Source: Promethearchaeota archaeon
Lineage (GTDB): Archaea; Asgardarchaeota; Lokiarchaeia; Sigynarchaeales; SOKP01
Direction: 5' to 3'
DNA: 7,971 nt
Assembly (NCBI GenBank): GCA_030668025.1
Contig: DAOUUT010000170.1
Location: 1-7,971 of the forward strand
The position numbers and the translations under genes are program-made. Positions 1 to 4,847 of the stretch are shown here, one piece after another; the first letter of the stretch is position 1, and every line of letters starts with the position of its first letter. The notes beneath the pieces are model-generated. The model did no database searches. It had not been told where the DNA came from and was given only the letters and a program-made list of their open reading frames with translations.

Positions 1-64
1 AAGCGTGTTTATGAAGCTTGGTGTAAAAAAATCACCAAATGTTTGGTACGAAAATGAGATTTAA
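1..64 (+). CDS. C-terminal tail of an upstream gene (partial)
   Basis: Reading from base 2 gives 20 sense codons, ending ...KKSPNVWYENEI, with a TAA stop at 62-64. The gene begins left of the window. The composition (aromatic residues and a charged end) looks coding, and the stop lies only 10 nt before the TTG start of the TPR gene, which suggests the two are cotranscribed. A frame starting at base 1 is also open to 55-57 but is richer in Cys and Lys and looks less natural. The tail is vaguely like the last strand of GNAT acetyltransferases, but it is too short to name. Confidence 0.35.
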   Translation, partial: SVFMKLGVKKSPNVWYENEI

Positions 65-68
65 GTGA
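65..68 (+). promoter_or_regulatory. Shine-Dalgarno GTGA before the TPR gene
   Basis: GTGA, part of the archaeal GGAGGTGA consensus, lies 6 nt before the TTG at 75. The same core and spacing occur before the dodecin and rpiA starts in this window. The in-frame TGA at 66-68 excludes any start further upstream. Confidence 0.5.
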
Positions 69-74
69 AATCAA

Positions 75-821
75 TTGACTGACGACAGAGAAATTCTTGA
101 AAAAGCAAAGAAATTAGTAGATAACGAAGATTTCGAAGAAGGTATAGAAATTTTAGAAGATTTATTCAATATTAAACCCGAACTCGGAATCAAGAAAAGC
201 CTTATTAACGCTTTGTTTGCTTATGGGGGTTACCTTAACGATTATTACGTTTTAGAGTATGAAAAAGCGATTAAAAGTTTTAAAAGAATAATAGAGATCG
301 ACCCCCATAATTATAGAGCGCATTATAACCTTGGGATCGCCTATTTTAACTTAGAACTATTTGAAGAAGCGTTGAACGCTTGTGAAATTGCGATAGCTAT
401 AAAACCGGATTATAAGCATTGTCATTATAACATTGGCCTAATCTACGAAGAAAGAGAAAATTTAGAAAAAGCTATAGAAGCACACCAAAAAGCTTTAAAT
501 ATCGATCCCGAGTTTGTTTACGCTAAACAAGCTCTTATGGCAGTTAGACAGAAGCTAGATAACCTAAATAAAATAGGTACCGAATCTAAAAAAAACGAGG
601 ATGTTATTGAACGATTAACGGAATTATTAAGCGTTTCAAAACGTATTAAGATTGATATAATACAAGATATACTAAAATTAAACAAAGAGACTCTAATAAC
701 AGTTCTAATTGAGTGGGGTCAAAAGTATAGCTTTGAATTAGACGGCGATTATCTAAACGTAAATAAAGAATTATTACCAAAATTAATAGATGATCTAAAT
801 AGAAATGGTTTAGGGATTTAG
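75..821 (+). CDS. TPR protein with C-terminal PCI-like winged helix
   Basis: This is a 248 aa soluble protein with no signal peptide or membrane span, probably a cytoplasmic scaffold. Residues 5-150 are helical hairpins. Two canonical TPR units are clear at 80-112 (YRAHYNLGIAYFNLELFEEA, then AIAIKP) and 114-147 (HCHYNIGLIYEERENLEKA, then ALNIDP). A further unit at about 38-78 has a widened first hairpin (GYLNDYYVLEYEKAI), and a weaker unit lies at 6-37. A charged linker (155-175) leads to residues 176-234, predicted as helix-turn-helix plus a beta hairpin (RIKIDIIQDILKLNKETL, then FELDGDYLNV), which resembles the winged-helix half of PCI domains. The TTG start is forced: a stop lies three codons upstream and no ATG occurs early in the frame. 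The 10 nt gap from the preceding stop suggests an operon. The TPR call is firm. The PCI likeness is inference, and the binding partner is unknown. Confidence 0.88.
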   Translation: MTDDREILEKAKKLVDNEDFEEGIEILEDLFNIKPELGIKKSLINALFAYGGYLNDYYVLEYEKAIKSFKRIIEIDPHNYRAHYNLGIAYFNLELFEEALNACEIAIAIKPDYKHCHYNIGLIYEERENLEKAIEAHQKALNIDPEFVYAKQALMAVRQKLDNLNKIGTESKKNEDVIERLTELLSVSKRIKIDIIQDILKLNKETLITVLIEWGQKYSFELDGDYLNVNKELLPKLIDDLNRNGLGI

Positions 822-859
822 TGAAACATTGCCAAACGAATAAGAAGGCCGATTTATTT

Positions 860-872
860 GCAACTATTTTTT
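860..872 (+). terminator. Weak T-rich terminator after the TPR gene
   Basis: A T-rich stretch ending in T6 (867-872) lies about 46 nt past the TPR stop. Archaeal transcription commonly ends in such tracts without a hairpin. The T6 run also encodes the last lysines of the small membrane peptide on the other strand, so the run may exist for coding reasons. Confidence 0.25.
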
Positions 873-971
873 CAGAAGTTTATTATTGATTGTGTAACAT
901 GTGATTAACACAACTAAGGTAATTATCCCCGCAATAATATACCATCCATAAGATTCTATTAACTCTTCCAC
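864..971 (-). CDS. Small single-pass membrane peptide
   Basis: This short reading frame lies between the TPR gene and the dodecin gene. From GTG at 971-969 it encodes 35 aa; an in-frame TTG at 983-981 would give 39. The product has a short acidic N-terminus (EELIES), one hydrophobic span (GWYIIAGIITLVVLITC) and a basic, polar tail ending NNKLLKK. That is the charge pattern of a membrane peptide with its tail inside. A TATA-like TTTAAAAG centred about 25 nt before the GTG suggests a leaderless mRNA and favours the GTG start. The same promoter geometry is seen at the epimerase gene. The frame is too short for statistical proof, but a coherent amphipathic layout with a promoter argues against chance. 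No family is assigned. Confidence 0.45.
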   Translation of the reverse strand: MEELIESYGWYIIAGIITLVVLITCYTINNKLLKK

Positions 972-991
972 ATCAATAACCAATCTTAATA

Positions 992-999
992 CTTTTAAA
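992..999 (-). promoter_or_regulatory. TATA-like box for the small membrane peptide
   Basis: TTTAAAAG on the minus strand is centred about 25 nt before the GTG at 971, the spacing expected when transcription starts at the first base of the start codon. The region is AT-rich, so this is a moderate to weak call. Confidence 0.3.
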
Positions 1000-1083
1000 T
1001 TAAGTTAGTATGAAAATCTAAACTATTACTATTTTTAAAATTATATTTTTAAAAAAAACATAGTTGGAATATGTCGTTTAATT

Positions 1084-1099
1084 AAAAAAAAAAAAAAAA
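1084..1099 (-). terminator. Oligo-T terminator of the dodecin gene
   Basis: A run of 16 A on the plus strand reads as T16 on the minus strand, starting 5 nt past the dodecin stop codon. This is a strong intrinsic archaeal termination signal with no hairpin. The exact run length is uncertain because homopolymers are error-prone in sequencing. Confidence 0.7.
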
Positions 1100-1104
1100 T
1101 TATT

Positions 1105-1311
1105 TTATCTTTCGATTTGGAAGTTTATCCGCATTCGCACTCTATATATTAATTTATCTTGGTCTTCTTTAACTTTAACGTCAGATTCGATAATTTGGAT
1201 ATTTCGTATTCCTCGAAGAGATTTTTTAGCTTCGGCATAACCAACCTTAACTGCGTCTGCCCAATTCAATTCGGAAGTCGCGACCAGAACTATTGATTTA
1301 TATACAGGAAT
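1105..1311 (-). CDS. Dodecin-family small protein, probable ATT start
   Basis: This is a 68 aa protein of the dodecin family, which forms hollow dodecamers from a strand-helix-strand-strand fold and classically stores riboflavin or FMN. Family features are VYKSIVLVATS at the first strand, NWADAVKVGYAEAKKSLR as the helix, then IIESDVKV and a last strand YRVRMRINFQIE before the stop. The length matches the family. Two flavin-contact positions are changed: the stacking Trp (Trp36 in the Halobacterium protein) is Asn37, and the following Gln (Gln55) is Arg57. Flavin binding in the classical mode is therefore doubtful. No ATG, GTG or TTG exists between the upstream in-frame TGA (1320-1318) and the conserved first strand. 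ATT at 1311-1309 sits exactly where the family starts, 6 nt after AGGTGA. The gene has its own promoter region and a T16 terminator. Family assignment is firm; the start is inference. Confidence 0.85.
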   Translation of the reverse strand: MPVYKSIVLVATSELNWADAVKVGYAEAKKSLRGIRNIQIIESDVKVKEDQDKLIYRVRMRINFQIER

Positions 1312-1317
1312 TTTAAT

Positions 1318-1323
1318 TCACCT
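1318..1323 (-). promoter_or_regulatory. Shine-Dalgarno AGGTGA placing the dodecin start at ATT
   Basis: AGGTGA on the minus strand is a near-full match to the archaeal anti-SD and is followed by ATTAAA and then ATT at 1311-1309. The 6 nt spacer equals that before the TPR start and is close to the 5 nt of rpiA, so the ribosome would be placed on an ATT codon. Confidence 0.65.
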
Positions 1324-1356
1324 TTACAAAATTTATTATTACGAAATTTATTGTAA

Positions 1357-1365
1357 AATTTATAG
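1357..1365 (-). promoter_or_regulatory. Candidate TATA box of the dodecin gene
   Basis: ACTATAAAT on the minus strand would put the transcript start near 1336, giving a leader of about 25 nt that contains the Shine-Dalgarno site. The surrounding DNA holds several other AT-only motifs, including the palindrome ATATTTAAATAT at 1388-1399, so the choice is tentative. Confidence 0.35.
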
Positions 1366-1453
1366 TAAGTCTAATTGTTATTGTTTGATATTTAAATATT
1401 TCTAGAATAAGTATGAAATATAATTAGAACAGAACTAAATAGATTTAAATTTT

Positions 1454-1487
1454 GTAAGAAAATAAAAAAAAATAAAAAAAAACTTAC
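1454..1487 (-). terminator. Double oligo-T terminator of the thiolase gene
   Basis: About 17 nt past the thiolase stop, the minus strand reads GTAAG, then T9, A, T9, A, T4, then CTTAC. The two T9 tracts are a strong archaeal terminator. They lie inside a short inverted repeat (GTAAG/CTTAC), so the U-tracts would sit in the loop of a small stem rather than after it. Confidence 0.6.
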
Positions 1488-1503
1488 CTAAAATAGAATT
1501 TAA

Positions 1504-2787
1504 TTAGGCATCGAGGTTTTCAATTAATGTAGCGACGCCTTGTCCGCCACCTACGCACGCGTTTGCAATGCCGTACTTAGCCTTTTTATCTTTTAGGATG
1601 CGAGCTAGAGTTCCTGGTAATCTTATCATCGTAGCGCCAAGCGGATGACCAATTGCAGTAGAGCCACCCATGACATTTACCTTTTCTTCAGGAATATTAA
1701 AATGTTTCATACAGTTTAAAGCAACAATGCAGAAAGCTTCGTTAATTTCCCAGTAATCGATATCATCAGCAGTTAATCCAGCGTTCTTTAATACCATCTC
1801 CGTTGCAGGAACAGGTCCACGACCCATGACGCTAGGGTCTACTCCTGCCCATCCAATTGAAACTATCTTAGCCATCGGTTCTAATCCTCGCTTTTTTGCT
1901 TCCTCAGCTTCCATCATAATGCAGGCAGTAGCTCCTGCGTTTAAGGGTGACGAATTTCCCGCAGTTATTACTCCATCTCCACTTCCTTCTCTCTCTTTAT
2001 AGCCCGCTCTGCCTCCGTTTTTCTCTAGGAAAAAAGGTTTTGATAATCTTCGCAATCCCGCAACACTTTCTAAAGTTGATTTTCTCGCAGCCATATCTTT
2101 ATCTACTATTAATGGTTCTTCTACATTACCGCCAACATGGCCTTCAATGGGGATAATTTCTCCTTTAAACCAACCTGCTTCTTGATTATCAACCGTTAAG
2201 TTATGGGCTCTTACGCCAAATTTGTCTAAATCTTCTTTGGTGAATGCTGGTACTTCTTGTTCGTACAATTTCTGAGCAGTTTGCAACATATTAATTGTTG
2301 TCATTATATCATATTGGGGTCGATACCAATCACTTCTCTTATTAATCATTTTTAAATTCGGATTAACATGAGTGTTTTGCATATCAACGCGCGTCATGTG
2401 TTCAACTCCTCCTGCTAAACAGATTTTACTATAACCTGTCATGATTTCCATAATCCCAACATGCATTCCACTCCCAGCAGAGCCGCATTGTCTGTCGACA
2501 AACATGGCAGGTACTGTGACAGGAAATTCTGCTAAAAATAACGGAAGTCTACCTCCATATGTCCAATTTTCATAAACACCCATAGCAGTTCCTACGGTAA
2601 ACTCATCAATATCCTTTTTCTCGATACCTTTATCTGCTAATTTTTGATCAAAAAACTTCATCAATAATGTAGCTAATAGTTCATCACTTCTAATTTCACC
2701 AAATACATCTCTTTCGGGTTGTTTTGGCCTAGATCGAGAAAATGCTGTTCGGGCATAATCAATTAACCATACTTCTTTTAATTCCAT
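1504..2787 (-). CDS. Thiolase (acetyl-CoA C-acetyltransferase / 3-ketoacyl-CoA thiolase)
   Basis: This 427 aa cytosolic enzyme joins or cleaves acyl-CoA and acetyl-CoA, as in acetoacetyl-CoA formation or the last step of beta-oxidation. All thiolase signatures are present: the acyl-accepting Cys101 in RQCGSAGSGMHVG, NEAF at 349-352, His381 in GGSTAIGHPLGA, and the second catalytic Cys411 in CVGGGQG. MGRGPVPAT at 321-329 is also typical. It is slightly longer than the usual 390-400 aa because of the stretch at about 135-180. It is a classical two-cysteine thiolase, not the SCP2-type enzyme that many archaea encode beside a DUF35 protein and HMG-CoA synthase, and no such partners are nearby. 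The ATG has a GAGGG Shine-Dalgarno (2798-2802) 10 nt upstream. The gene stands alone and diverges from purE. The direction of the reaction in vivo cannot be read from the sequence. Confidence 0.95.
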   Translation of the reverse strand: MELKEVWLIDYARTAFSRSRPKQPERDVFGEIRSDELLATLLMKFFDQKLADKGIEKKDIDEFTVGTAMGVYENWTYGGRLPLFLAEFPVTVPAMFVDRQCGSAGSGMHVGIMEIMTGYSKICLAGGVEHMTRVDMQNTHVNPNLKMINKRSDWYRPQYDIMTTINMLQTAQKLYEQEVPAFTKEDLDKFGVRAHNLTVDNQEAGWFKGEIIPIEGHVGGNVEEPLIVDKDMAARKSTLESVAGLRRLSKPFFLEKNGGRAGYKEREGSGDGVITAGNSSPLNAGATACIMMEAEEAKKRGLEPMAKIVSIGWAGVDPSVMGRGPVPATEMVLKNAGLTADDIDYWEINEAFCIVALNCMKHFNIPEEKVNVMGGSTAIGHPLGATMIRLPGTLARILKDKKAKYGIANACVGGGQGVATLIENLDA

Positions 2788-2841
2788 ACTTCTAAATCCC
2801 TCAAATTTTTAAGATTATTTTAATACTTGATTTTCAATAAA

Positions 2842-2936
2842 TTTTTGATATTAATTTATGAAAGTATTTAAAAATATATTAAAGTTTTTGATAAAATAGT
2901 TTTTGAACCTTAACAATGAAATGGTTCTTTTTGATA
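2842..2936 (+). repeat. Three TTTTTGATA boxes with an exact 43 bp period
   Basis: TTTTTGATA begins at 2842, 2885 and 2928. The second and third copies agree over 17 bp (2885-2901 and 2928-2944) with two mismatches, and the GAACC/GGTTC inverted repeat lies between them. A period of 43 bp is close to four helical turns, so the boxes would face the same side of the DNA. They may be operator sites for a regulator of purE-rpiA, the thiolase or both. In such AT-rich DNA, chance is possible. Confidence 0.4.
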
Positions 2937-2984
2937 ATTTAGTTAAAAAATTATTAAGAACTTATTAGAATTATTTTTATTTCT

Positions 2985-2989
2985 AGGAG
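2985..2989 (+). promoter_or_regulatory. Shine-Dalgarno AGGAG of purE
   Basis: AGGAG lies 13 nt before the ATG at 3003. The spacing is long, but no comparable site precedes the internal ATG at 3033, so it supports the upstream start. Confidence 0.45.
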
Positions 2990-3002
2990 ATTTAGATTAA
3001 AT

Positions 3003-3425
3003 ATGCCAGATACAAACTTAGATAAAAGTAAAATGACTTTGGTCTCAATAATCGCGGGTAGTACTTCAGATAAAGAAGTATATGAAAAAGCAGAGAAGGT
3101 TTTAAAAGAAAACGAAATAACTTACGAGCTTCAAATTATATCTGCTCACCGAGATCCAGACAAATTAGACAATTATTTAAAATCGTGTCAATCCTTAGTA
3201 TATATTGCTGTCGCTGGATTGTCAGCGGCTTTACCAGGTGTAATTGCGTCTAAAACTGACAAGCCTGTTATTGGTGTACCCGTTAGTGCCAAATTAGGCG
3301 GATTAGATGCGTTATTATCTATCGTACAAATGCCCCCAAGAGTTCCTGTTGCTTGCGTAGGAATAGATAGGGGCGAGAACGCTGCTTATTTGGCGATCAG
3401 AATTCTTAATTTATTAAAAAAATAA
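3003..3425 (+). CDS. purE: N5-carboxyaminoimidazole ribonucleotide mutase / AIR carboxylase family, PurE
   Basis: PurE makes carboxyaminoimidazole ribonucleotide (CAIR) in de novo purine synthesis, in the cytosol, usually as an octamer. The 140 aa protein shows the phosphate-binding loop GSTSD (19-23), the catalytic SAHRDP (47-52, His49), and the archaeal-type block [16 protein letters not shown] followed by [14 protein letters not shown] rather than SAHK, and LPG rather than the class II motif, place it with class I. Two oddities stand out. The usual AAHLPG is SAALPG, so the His is Ala76. The protein also stops right after the helix [11 protein letters not shown], about 20-25 residues short of the usual C-terminal helix. 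A start at Met11 (3033) would match family N-termini better but lacks a ribosome site. rpiA follows after 16 nt. No purK is in view. Family is firm; exact activity is less so. Confidence 0.9.
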   Translation: MPDTNLDKSKMTLVSIIAGSTSDKEVYEKAEKVLKENEITYELQIISAHRDPDKLDNYLKSCQSLVYIAVAGLSAALPGVIASKTDKPVIGVPVSAKLGGLDALLSIVQMPPRVPVACVGIDRGENAAYLAIRILNLLKK

Positions 3426-3431
3426 AGGTTT

Positions 3432-3436
3432 GGTGA
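3432..3436 (+). promoter_or_regulatory. Shine-Dalgarno GGTGA that sets the rpiA start
   Basis: GGTGA lies 5 nt before GTG at 3442. The alternative in-frame starts, TTG at 3430 and GTG at 3433, overlap this site and lack one of their own at a workable distance, so 3442 is preferred. Confidence 0.6.
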
Positions 3437-3441
3437 AACTT

Positions 3442-4149
3442 GTGAATGAAGATCTAATTGAAATAGGCAAAAAAAACGCTGCGTTTAAAGCAATCGAGGA
3501 AAATGTCAGAAAGGGCATGATTTTGGGGATCGGAAGTGGTTCCACAGTTGTATACGCCGTCAAGAAAATAGCGGAGATCAATAAAACAGAGGATTTGAAC
3601 TTGAAGTGCATCCCGACTTCTTTTCAGTCTCAACAGTTAATAGTAGAAAATGGACTTACTCTCGTTACTTTAGATCAGTATCCTGAAATTGACTTAGATA
3701 TTGATGGTGCTGATGAAATTGATAAAGCATTAAATTTAATTAAAGGAGGCGGCGGGTGTTTAGTTCAAGAGAAGATTGTTGCTTCCTCATCAAAAAGTTT
3801 AGTAATTATCGCAGATTATCGTAAAAAGTCAGAAAAATTAGGAGAGAATTGGAACAAGGGAGTACCAATCGAAGTTATTCCTTTTGGATATGTTCCAGTT
3901 ATGAAAAAGTTAGAAAAGTTAGGAGGGAAGCCAGTTTTAAGGATGGCAAAAGCAAAAGCCGGCCCTATAGTAAGCGATAACGGCAATTTTATTATCGACG
4001 TTGATTTTGGTTTAATTGAAAACCCCTCAGATATGAACGATAAGTTATTAAAAATTCCTGGTGTTGTTGATACGGGTTTATTTGTAGGAATGACATCAAA
4101 AGCCTACATCGGTCAGAAAGATGGTAATGTTATAATACTCCAAAAATAA
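3442..4149 (+). CDS. rpiA: Ribose-5-phosphate isomerase A
   Basis: RpiA interconverts ribose 5-phosphate and ribulose 5-phosphate, supplying PRPP for nucleotides. From GTG at 3442 it is 235 aa; the longer frame from TTG at 3430 adds only MVKL. Motifs: GIGSGST (29-35, phosphate loop), IPTSFQ (57-62), DGADE (88-92), KGGGGC (101-106) and QEK (109-111). Asp88, Asp91, Lys101 and Glu110 match the E. coli catalytic set Asp81, Asp84, Lys94 and Glu103 with a constant offset of 7. The sequence is strikingly like the animal enzyme as I recall it: PEIDLDIDGADE, the LG..W.KG insertion (133-140) before PIEVIP, a YVPV after it, and PGVVDTGLF near the end. Its 5' end lies 16 nt after the purE stop, so the two are very likely cotranscribed. 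Function is assigned with high confidence. Confidence 0.96.
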   Translation: MNEDLIEIGKKNAAFKAIEENVRKGMILGIGSGSTVVYAVKKIAEINKTEDLNLKCIPTSFQSQQLIVENGLTLVTLDQYPEIDLDIDGADEIDKALNLIKGGGGCLVQEKIVASSSKSLVIIADYRKKSEKLGENWNKGVPIEVIPFGYVPVMKKLEKLGGKPVLRMAKAKAGPIVSDNGNFIIDVDFGLIENPSDMNDKLLKIPGVVDTGLFVGMTSKAYIGQKDGNVIILQK

Positions 4150-4161
4150 CTTAAAACACAG

Positions 4162-4169
4162 TTTTATTA
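4162..4169 (+). promoter_or_regulatory. Probable TATA box of the epimerase gene
   Basis: TTTTATTA is centred about 26 nt before the ATG at 4192, and an A-rich, BRE-like stretch (CTTAAAAC) lies upstream. No Shine-Dalgarno site precedes the ATG, which fits a leaderless transcript starting at or near the A of the ATG. The gene could therefore be expressed apart from purE-rpiA. Confidence 0.4.
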
Positions 4170-4191
4170 ATCCTTATATTAAGTATTTAAA

Positions 4192-4818
4192 ATGAAAAAA
4201 ATCGCAGTATCCATACACGCAATAGATGAATTTAACCCGGATATTATTAAGGGATTAGACTATCTTGATTATATTCACGTTGATTTAGCAGACGGAAAAT
4301 TTACTTCTGTTCGGCATCTCAATTTAGATGTTTTTCGGATTTTGCACGAAAAATATAATATCCCTATTATAGCTCATTTGATGGTAAACAATCCACTTGA
4401 TTATATTGATGAAATTATTGATTATATTCATGTCTTTACTTTTCATTACGAAATAAAGGGAGATAAAATAGCATTAATAAATGAACTGAAGGACAGGAAA
4501 AAAAATGTGGGTTTAGCAATCGAACCAGATACAGTTATAGCAGAAATAATTCCTTATTTGGATTTAGTTGACTTGGTTTTAGTAATGTCAGTTTATCCAG
4601 GTGGGTCTGGTCAAAAATTCATCCCACATTCAATTGAAAAGGTAAACCAGCTAGCTATCCTTAAGAAAAAACACGATTTTACCGTTGAAATAGATGGGGG
4701 AATAAATCTTAAAAACGCTAACCAGCTAAATGTCGACATATTAAGTAGTACAAGTACTATTTTAAATGCAAAAGACCCCAATAAGGTTATTGCTTTACTG
4801 AAATACTCTGATTTTTAA
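4192..4818 (+). CDS. Ribulose-phosphate 3-epimerase family protein, divergent
   Basis: This 208 aa TIM-barrel enzyme belongs to the family that interconverts D-ribulose 5-phosphate and D-xylulose 5-phosphate through a metal-bound enediolate. The metal and acid-base residues are all present: His29 and Asp31 in HVDLADG, His62 in HLMV, and Asp168 in EIDGGI. Asp31 and Asp168 are the catalytic pair. [12 protein letters not shown] (132-143) and ILSSTSTIL (183-191) replace the usual MNPGFGGQ and VAGSAIF. These are the phosphate-gripping loops, so substrate preference may differ (another ketose phosphate). It is slightly shorter than the usual 215-230 aa. The 42 nt gap after rpiA and the likely private promoter make it a separate unit, although read-through is possible. 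Family is firm. Because of the loops, the exact substrate, and so the symbol rpe, is left open. Confidence 0.85.
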   Translation: MKKIAVSIHAIDEFNPDIIKGLDYLDYIHVDLADGKFTSVRHLNLDVFRILHEKYNIPIIAHLMVNNPLDYIDEIIDYIHVFTFHYEIKGDKIALINELKDRKKNVGLAIEPDTVIAEIIPYLDLVDLVLVMSVYPGGSGQKFIPHSIEKVNQLAILKKKHDFTVEIDGGINLKNANQLNVDILSSTSTILNAKDPNKVIALLKYSDF

Positions 4819-4823
4819 AATTT

Positions 4824-4847
4824 GAAAAATATAAAAGAGAAAAAAAA
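4824..4847 (-). terminator. T-rich terminator of the protease gene
   Basis: Directly after the TAA stop the minus strand reads T8, CTC, T4, then ATAT5. With only 29 bp between the convergent epimerase and protease genes, this short tract is the only obvious terminator for the protease transcript. Confidence 0.5.

Larger units (their letters stand above)
2788..3002. promoter_or_regulatory. Divergent thiolase/purE regulatory region
   Basis: These 215 bp separate two divergent genes and must contain both promoters. The region is almost all A and T, so several TATA-like strings fit and none stands out. It contains GAGGG for the thiolase (2798-2802), AGGAG for purE (2985-2989), an inverted repeat GAACC/GGTTC (2905-2909 and 2923-2927), and three evenly spaced TTTTTGATA boxes. 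No gene was found in it. Confidence 0.6.

Noticed and set aside
822..890. 22-codon GTG frame directly after the TPR stop
   Set aside because: It is short, without a ribosome site, has no recognisable composition, and overlaps the better-supported minus-strand membrane peptide.
1084..1099. A16 run as a functional poly-A or mobile-element tail
   Set aside because: No element, target duplication or transposase is nearby, and its place right after the dodecin stop on the minus strand explains it as a terminator.
1947..2156. Plus-strand open frame of 69 codons inside the thiolase
   Set aside because: It lies antisense within a well-supported thiolase; its Leu/His-rich translation is typical of a shadow frame and it has no ribosome site.
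3430..3441. TTG at 3430 or GTG at 3433 as the rpiA start
   Set aside because: Both overlap the GGTGA ribosome site; GTG at 3442 is 5 nt downstream of it and fits family N-termini.
3414..3611. Minus-strand open frame across the purE/rpiA junction
   Set aside because: It is antisense to two conserved genes, its product is low-complexity Phe/Ser/Ile, and no promoter or ribosome site is seen.
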